Shown here one piece after another: positions 41,649 to 45,466 of a DNA stretch of 45,466 nt. Every line of letters begins with the position of its first letter. Within the stretch, counting starts at the first letter, position 1. The notes beneath the pieces were generated by a model that searched no databases, had not been told where the DNA came from, and worked only from the letters and a program-made list of their open reading frames with translations. The position numbers and the translations under genes were made by a program. This DNA comes from Treponema sp. (GTDB lineage Bacteria > Spirochaetota > Spirochaetia > Treponematales > Breznakiellaceae): positions 1 to 45,466 of the forward strand of contig WRKT01000019.1 in NCBI GenBank assembly GCA_009777995.1, in the 5' to 3' direction.

Positions 41649-42803
41649 TTATTCAAAAACGACCCCAAGCCATTGATCAATAGCGCTCATTGACTGCTCA
41701 ATAAGACCGATTGATACCCTTGCATTTGGCTCTGCAACAAGATAGTTTCTGCCCTGAACCGGGAAACGGGCACCCGAGCCCGGCAAATCTGCAAGACCCA
41801 TTGCATGGCTATGCTGTCTTGAAACCATAATTGCAGACCTTATGCCTGCCTGTTCGAGGATTATTGCCCAAAGCATTGCCTTATTATCACAGTCACCTCT
41901 TCCATGAACTGAGGCGGTAATAAGATTTAAGAAATCGCTTCCAAAAAAATTACGCTCGTATTCAAAGCCCTGAACCCATGTAAGCACCTGCTCTGCTAAA
42001 TTTCTATTATCGGTCGGCGGCACATTAAAAGTCCTCTCAACCTGAAAGGCCAGGTCTGCAAGCCTGTCAAAGGAATCACGGTATATAGCCCTGTAAAATC
42101 GTGCCCAGGCTTCCTGCCAATTATCCGCATGCTCATAAAAGCGAAGAACCTCAAACTCCCTGTCTATTAGGGCCTGTGCCGCTTCAGCATCTGAATCGTA
42201 AATAATTGCAATTGCATCAAGATCAAAAATCCTTACCAAAACCGGCGTATCCCTTGGATATGCATATTCAGTCATTGGCCCCACTATAAGCCGCTTCCCC
42301 ATCAAGGGACTCAAAGAATCCAAGGCAGAAACATGGAATAGTTCCAGGTCCGGATGCCCTGCAGGACCATAGGCCATTGCAAAGAGCATTGGAATGCCTT
42401 GAGCTGTTTCGGCAAGCTCCATCCCAAGAGCCCAGCCTGCCATGGTTCCTTCCCCGGGAAGCTGGAAAACTAATTCCATTATGAAGCTTCTTTTATCATC
42501 AAAAGTAAAAAAATCTATATCACCCCTATTCCCAAGTCTTGCCTGAATGTCGTAAGCCATAGCCTCAATGCTTACATAAATTGTATCCCTTGAAGATTCA
42601 GGATGATATACAATCAAATCTAACCTTGCACCGAGGGGACTTTCAAATGAGAAGGTATCCCTTGCATTCCCGCTTACAAACTCGTAACAGACAGGCAGGT
42701 CAACCGAAAACCCCCAGAGCTGGGAGTACATCGGAGCAGAAATGACTAACCGGTTAATCAAAAGAAACATTGATACTAATAGCAGGATCTTTTTCGATTT
42801 CAT
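41649..42803 (-). CDS. Exported transglutaminase-like protein
   Basis: This encodes 384 residues from the ATG at 42803; 14 further codons upstream lie before a TATAAT box and were rejected. It has a signal peptide (about 1-23, ending VISAP). The region 1-240 is beta-rich and unknown. From about 285 the transglutaminase-like core shows GRGDCDNKAMLWAIILEQAG (Cys), QHSHAMGL (His) and LVAEPNA (acidic position Glu), the papain-like triad order. Such exported domains act as proteases or protein cross-linkers in the envelope. The -10 box is seven bases from the ATG, so the mRNA is predicted to be leaderless. Confidence 0.78.
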   Translation of the reverse strand: MKSKKILLLVSMFLLINRLVISAPMYSQLWGFSVDLPVCYEFVSGNARDTFSFESPLGARLDLIVYHPESSRDTIYVSIEAMAYDIQARLGNRGDIDFFTFDDKRSFIMELVFQLPGEGTMAGWALGMELAETAQGIPMLFAMAYGPAGHPDLELFHVSALDSLSPLMGKRLIVGPMTEYAYPRDTPVLVRIFDLDAIAIIYDSDAEAAQALIDREFEVLRFYEHADNWQEAWARFYRAIYRDSFDRLADLAFQVERTFNVPPTDNRNLAEQVLTWVQGFEYERNFFGSDFLNLITASVHGRGDCDNKAMLWAIILEQAGIRSAIMVSRQHSHAMGLADLPGSGARFPVQGRNYLVAEPNARVSIGLIEQSMSAIDQWLGVVFE

Positions 42804-42810
42804 GGTATAT

Positions 42811-42839
42811 ATTATATGCGAAAGGTTTAGAAGTTTGAA
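42811..42839 (-). promoter_or_regulatory. Promoter giving a leaderless mRNA for the transglutaminase-like gene
   Basis: On the minus strand TTCAAA (42839-42834), 17 bases, TATAAT (42816-42811), with the ATG at 42803. It overlaps the 5' end of the divergent pseudouridine synthase gene. Confidence 0.5.
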
Positions 42840-43515
42840 GGACATAAATATATTATTCAGTAATGATCATTGCATGGTTTTGAATAAGAGGGCAGGCCTG
42901 CCCGTCCAGGGAGGGGAGGGGGTCAAGACCTCTTTGGATTCCATACTATCCGAAAGCTTTAATCCAAGGCCCCTATTGGTTCACAGACTCGACAAAGAAA
43001 CTTCCGGCCTTATCCTTATTGCAAGGACAAAGGAGGCAGCGGCTAGTTTCACTTCCCTTTTTTCAGGTGATAAGGGCCTCCGGAAAACTTATCTTGCCCT
43101 TTGCAGAGGAATACCTGAAAAGGCGGAGGGCGAAATAAACTATGACCTTGAAACGAAGGGAAGGAAGGGTAAACCCGCCCCAAAGAAGGCCGGGACCTTC
43201 TACCGTTTAATAGTAAAACTAGACTTAACTGACATCCCCTGCTCACTCTTGGAACTGAAACCGGGCAGCGGCCGTATGCACCAATTAAGAAGGCACCTCG
43301 CCCTAATCGGCCATCCCATACTCGGCGACGATAAGTACGGGGACTTCCCCCTAAATAAAAAACTCCGTAAGGAACTTGGCCTAAAAAACCTGATGCTCCA
43401 TGCTGCTAGGCTTGTCATTCAGAGTATGCCCTGCCTCCCCGACGGCCTGGATATAACAGCCCCCCTGCCGCCCCATTTTGAGTCTATTTTGCCCTCCGAG
43501 CAAACAGAACAATAA
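42835..43515 (+). CDS. RluA-family pseudouridine synthase
   Basis: This encodes 226 residues if started at the TTG at 42835, which has AAAGG nine bases upstream and gives a normal N-terminus (ILFSNDHCMVLNKRAGLPV). Longer starts at 42802 or 42742 would overlap the divergent gene. The catalytic motif is VHRLDKETSGLILIA with the essential Asp. LRKTYLALCRG, then GRMHQLRRHLALIGHPILGDDKYG and LMLHAARL complete the family pattern. No S4 domain is present. It isomerises uridine in rRNA or tRNA; the exact target cannot be told. Confidence 0.92.
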   Translation: MKDINILFSNDHCMVLNKRAGLPVQGGEGVKTSLDSILSESFNPRPLLVHRLDKETSGLILIARTKEAAASFTSLFSGDKGLRKTYLALCRGIPEKAEGEINYDLETKGRKGKPAPKKAGTFYRLIVKLDLTDIPCSLLELKPGSGRMHQLRRHLALIGHPILGDDKYGDFPLNKKLRKELGLKNLMLHAARLVIQSMPCLPDGLDITAPLPPHFESILPSEQTEQ

Positions 43516-43542
43516 AAAAGGCAGGATTTTACTCCTGCCTTT
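43514..43542 (-). terminator. Intrinsic terminator of cfpA
   Basis: On the minus strand a 10-bp perfect stem (AAAGGCAGGA/TCCTGCCTTT, 43542-43517) is followed by a T-rich run down to 43514. The hairpin also follows the stop of the convergent pseudouridine synthase gene, but there the 3' side has no T-run. Confidence 0.75.
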
Positions 43543-43565
43543 GAAAAATCTCTAAGAATTAAACC

Positions 43566-45466
43566 TTATCTGGTTCTTGCTCTTCCTCTTCCGCCTCTTC
43601 CTCCCCTGGGGGCTGCTGCGCGGCCTCTTGCAGGAGCCGGTTTTGCAGGAGCGGGTTTATCCACGTTCAGAATATCAAGATATGCTGATGCGGGAGATGC
43701 TGTTACAGGAACGCTTGGTACCATGCCTTCGGCTGATGTGAAGGACTGGGCAAGGTCTGCACGGACAGTTGAGCGGCGGCGGCTGAAGGCTGCAAAGGCT
43801 GCATCCTGGAAGCCCTTGGAAACGCCGTGGAGGAATTCGTTAAGCACATTTGCCATTCCGTCCAAGGTCTTCTTCTTCCTCTTAATGGATGTGATATCCA
43901 CATCAAGAATAATACCGGGTAAGCAGTGATAGGGATTAATCATATAGTCAAAGCGGCTATATTCCCTGTCAAGGAACTGAAGCCTTTCTTCGATTACACG
44001 GCGCTCCACGGGGTACTGATAATCGTACATTCCCTGGAGTTTCCTTCTCATCAAGATAATCCTCTGGTGCATCTTCTCTTTTTCATAGAGATGGGTGCGG
44101 TTGGACCTTTCAACCTCTGTCTCTGCAGACTTAACAAAGGTAATTTCATCCCATACCTTGTCGATATCTTCGTAAGCAGGATCTCTTGTCTTATCCTTAA
44201 TAAGAATCTTAATCCTCTTGCGCTGTTTCTTTGCGAGGTCATTAAAGTCGATTACCTTGCCCATCGGCTTTGAATCTTCGTAGATGACATGGACTATGTC
44301 CCATACATGCTGAATCTCGGTTTCAAGGCTTGCTAATTGCACATCGTAAGCCTTTCTTTCCTCGATAAGCTGGGCATTATCAAGGTACTTAAGTTTAATC
44401 TGATAGCGCTCATCGGGAAGATTTGCCACATCAGTATCTTCATATTCCCTAATGATGATTTCGCGGCCATTCTTCAAGTTTTCGATATACTGATAACCCA
44501 TTTTTGAGGTATCAAGGATCGAAGTGATGGAGTTGATGGCAGTGTTAAAACCGCGGCTTCTGATATTTTCGATGTCGATGATCTTCTTTAGGTTTTCCCT
44601 TATGTTCATCTGATCGAAGGTTTCAGGATCAATTTCCGCCCTGAGGGTGGAAAGTCTGTCCATTATGCCCTTTGATACCAGATTATAGCGCCTGGCCTTC
44701 TCGTTCTCTTTATCGTCGTCGGTATAGTTCGGAACCTTTCCAATTTTGGTAAAGAGGATTTCGCTGTCTGTAAGCTCTTCAAGGCCCTTGTCTATCCTTT
44801 CATCCTTTGCCCTCTCAAGCTCTTTATCAATTGCTTCGATTATGTGCTTGCTCAAGATATCCTTTACAAGGTATTCCTGTGTCACCTGGTAATGGAAAAT
44901 CGGGCTTATAAGTTCTGAATCAAGAATGTTAATAGAAAGTTTTACGTCAGTTACATTCTTTGGCTTTACCACATTGTCTTTAAATGCGCACTTTACTATC
45001 GAATAGGAATTCTCTCCGCGAACAAAGGCCCCTGTGTCCATCTTCTGCCTTAAAAGGCTGTTTGTAAGGGTTTCAAGCTCGTTTACACCCCTCTGGACAT
45101 GGCCCTGAAGGTGTCCGTACATATTGACGATTGACTTCTCGATTTCGCCCGAATTGAACTTATCCGCGCCGCCAATGGCATCAAGTAGTTTTGCAATCTC
45201 TGTGGGAGTATATCTTGCAAGAACCATTGTTTCTTCCTGGTCAAGGAAGTTACGGATCTTTTTGGTCATCTCATCTTCAGCCGTTACCATATAACGATTG
45301 AACATGTTCTGGAAGTTCTGATTAAAGTAGTTGTACAGTTTTTCCTTTACGCCGCCCATTACATCAAGACGCTCAAGAACGTCCTTGGGAAGCTTTGAGG
45401 TCAGGTGATGAAGAACCTTATTGGTTTCCTCCTCCATCAGCTGATTTACTTCAGCCTGCTGATCCC
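43566..45466 (-). CDS. cfpA: Cytoplasmic filament protein A (partial, N-terminus outside window)
   Basis: The reading frame stays open to the right edge, so the 5' end is missing; at least 632 codons are present. An internal ATG at 45437 is not the true start. The region near it, [17 protein letters not shown], together with the long, highly charged helical body (many E, K, R and coiled-coil stretches), fits CfpA, the ribbon-forming cytoplasmic filament protein of treponemes that runs under the periplasmic flagella. The C-terminus is different in character: a Pro/Ala segment followed by an Arg/Gly-rich tail ([13 protein letters not shown]). A terminator follows at once. Identification is from memory of the family. 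Confidence 0.88.
   Translation of the reverse strand, partial: DQQAEVNQLMEEETNKVLHHLTSKLPKDVLERLDVMGGVKEKLYNYFNQNFQNMFNRYMVTAEDEMTKKIRNFLDQEETMVLARYTPTEIAKLLDAIGGADKFNSGEIEKSIVNMYGHLQGHVQRGVNELETLTNSLLRQKMDTGAFVRGENSYSIVKCAFKDNVVKPKNVTDVKLSINILDSELISPIFHYQVTQEYLVKDILSKHIIEAIDKELERAKDERIDKGLEELTDSEILFTKIGKVPNYTDDDKENEKARRYNLVSKGIMDRLSTLRAEIDPETFDQMNIRENLKKIIDIENIRSRGFNTAINSITSILDTSKMGYQYIENLKNGREIIIREYEDTDVANLPDERYQIKLKYLDNAQLIEERKAYDVQLASLETEIQHVWDIVHVIYEDSKPMGKVIDFNDLAKKQRKRIKILIKDKTRDPAYEDIDKVWDEITFVKSAETEVERSNRTHLYEKEKMHQRIILMRRKLQGMYDYQYPVERRVIEERLQFLDREYSRFDYMINPYHCLPGIILDVDITSIKRKKKTLDGMANVLNEFLHGVSKGFQDAAFAAFSRRRSTVRADLAQSFTSAEGMVPSVPVTASPASAYLDILNVDKPAPAKPAPARGRAAAPRGGRGGRGRARTR

Noticed and set aside
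1..45466. CRISPR arrays, transposons or rRNA genes
   Set aside because: No regularly spaced short repeats, transposase motifs or rRNA-like sequence were recognised on reading the window.

Overview
The window is spirochaetal and most probably from a Treponema-like organism. The strongest marker is the partial gene at the right edge (43566-45466, minus), which looks like the treponemal cytoplasmic filament protein CfpA. Supporting signs are many lipoproteins with loose lipoboxes (VFSC, MFSC, IFSC, FISC), several ABC transporters, and OmpA-like and beta-barrel envelope proteins. No rRNA gene, intact tRNA gene, CRISPR array, transposase or integrase was seen. The assignment rests on recognised protein families and not on a database search.

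Region 1 (1-3750) is accessory DNA. Three copies of a repeat carry the 3' half of a tRNA-Met(CAU)-like gene (42-113, 1091-1132, 3053-3124). Each copy precedes a small toxin-antitoxin-like gene: a possible BECR-fold nuclease (162), a solo HicB-like domain (1137) and a full HicB (3210). No HicA is visible. Between copies 2 and 3, on the minus strand, lie a NYN-domain RNase-like gene and an unknown 251-residue gene. They share a strong promoter and a leader with two hairpins, the second an intrinsic terminator.

Region 2 (3750-16212) is signalling and surface: a receiver-only regulator, a PhnP-type hydrolase, a membrane protein, a NarL-type histidine kinase/response regulator pair, three paralogous lipoproteins, an Ig-like lipoprotein, a probable outer-membrane barrel, a receiver-HisKA protein lacking an ATPase domain, and an RsbU-like phosphatase. 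One promoter-linked motif occurs three times, before lipoprotein 1, before lipoprotein 2 and before the phosphatase. Its start is 39 bp from the -10 box each time. It begins 11 bp after the response regulator gene ends, which suggests a regulon of that two-component system. A minus-strand cluster of three very small membrane-protein genes (59, 27 and 29 codons) fills the gap at 8919-9310.

Region 3 (16251-31658) is transport and metabolism. It holds a GPH-type sugar symporter, then a seven-gene minus-strand operon that combines a complete carbohydrate-type ABC importer with an NPP-type phosphodiesterase, a metallo-beta-lactamase-fold protein and a HAD phosphatase. This suggests uptake and dephosphorylation of a phosphorylated or phosphodiester compound. 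Divergent from it is an operon of a beta-lactamase-like protein, an OmpA-domain protein, an FGGY kinase and a second HAD protein. A DMT exporter and an MgtC-family protein follow on the minus strand.

Region 4 (31820-45466) has a peptide ABC importer with the two ATPases fused and a terminator after the binding-protein gene. Then come a Gph-like HAD phosphatase, a methyltransferase, a LytM-like protein that has lost most of its catalytic residues, a membrane-anchored beta-propeller-like protein, cytidine deaminase, an exported transglutaminase-like protein, an RluA-type pseudouridine synthase and CfpA. Several genes have a TATAAT box so close to the start codon that leaderless or nearly leaderless mRNAs are predicted.
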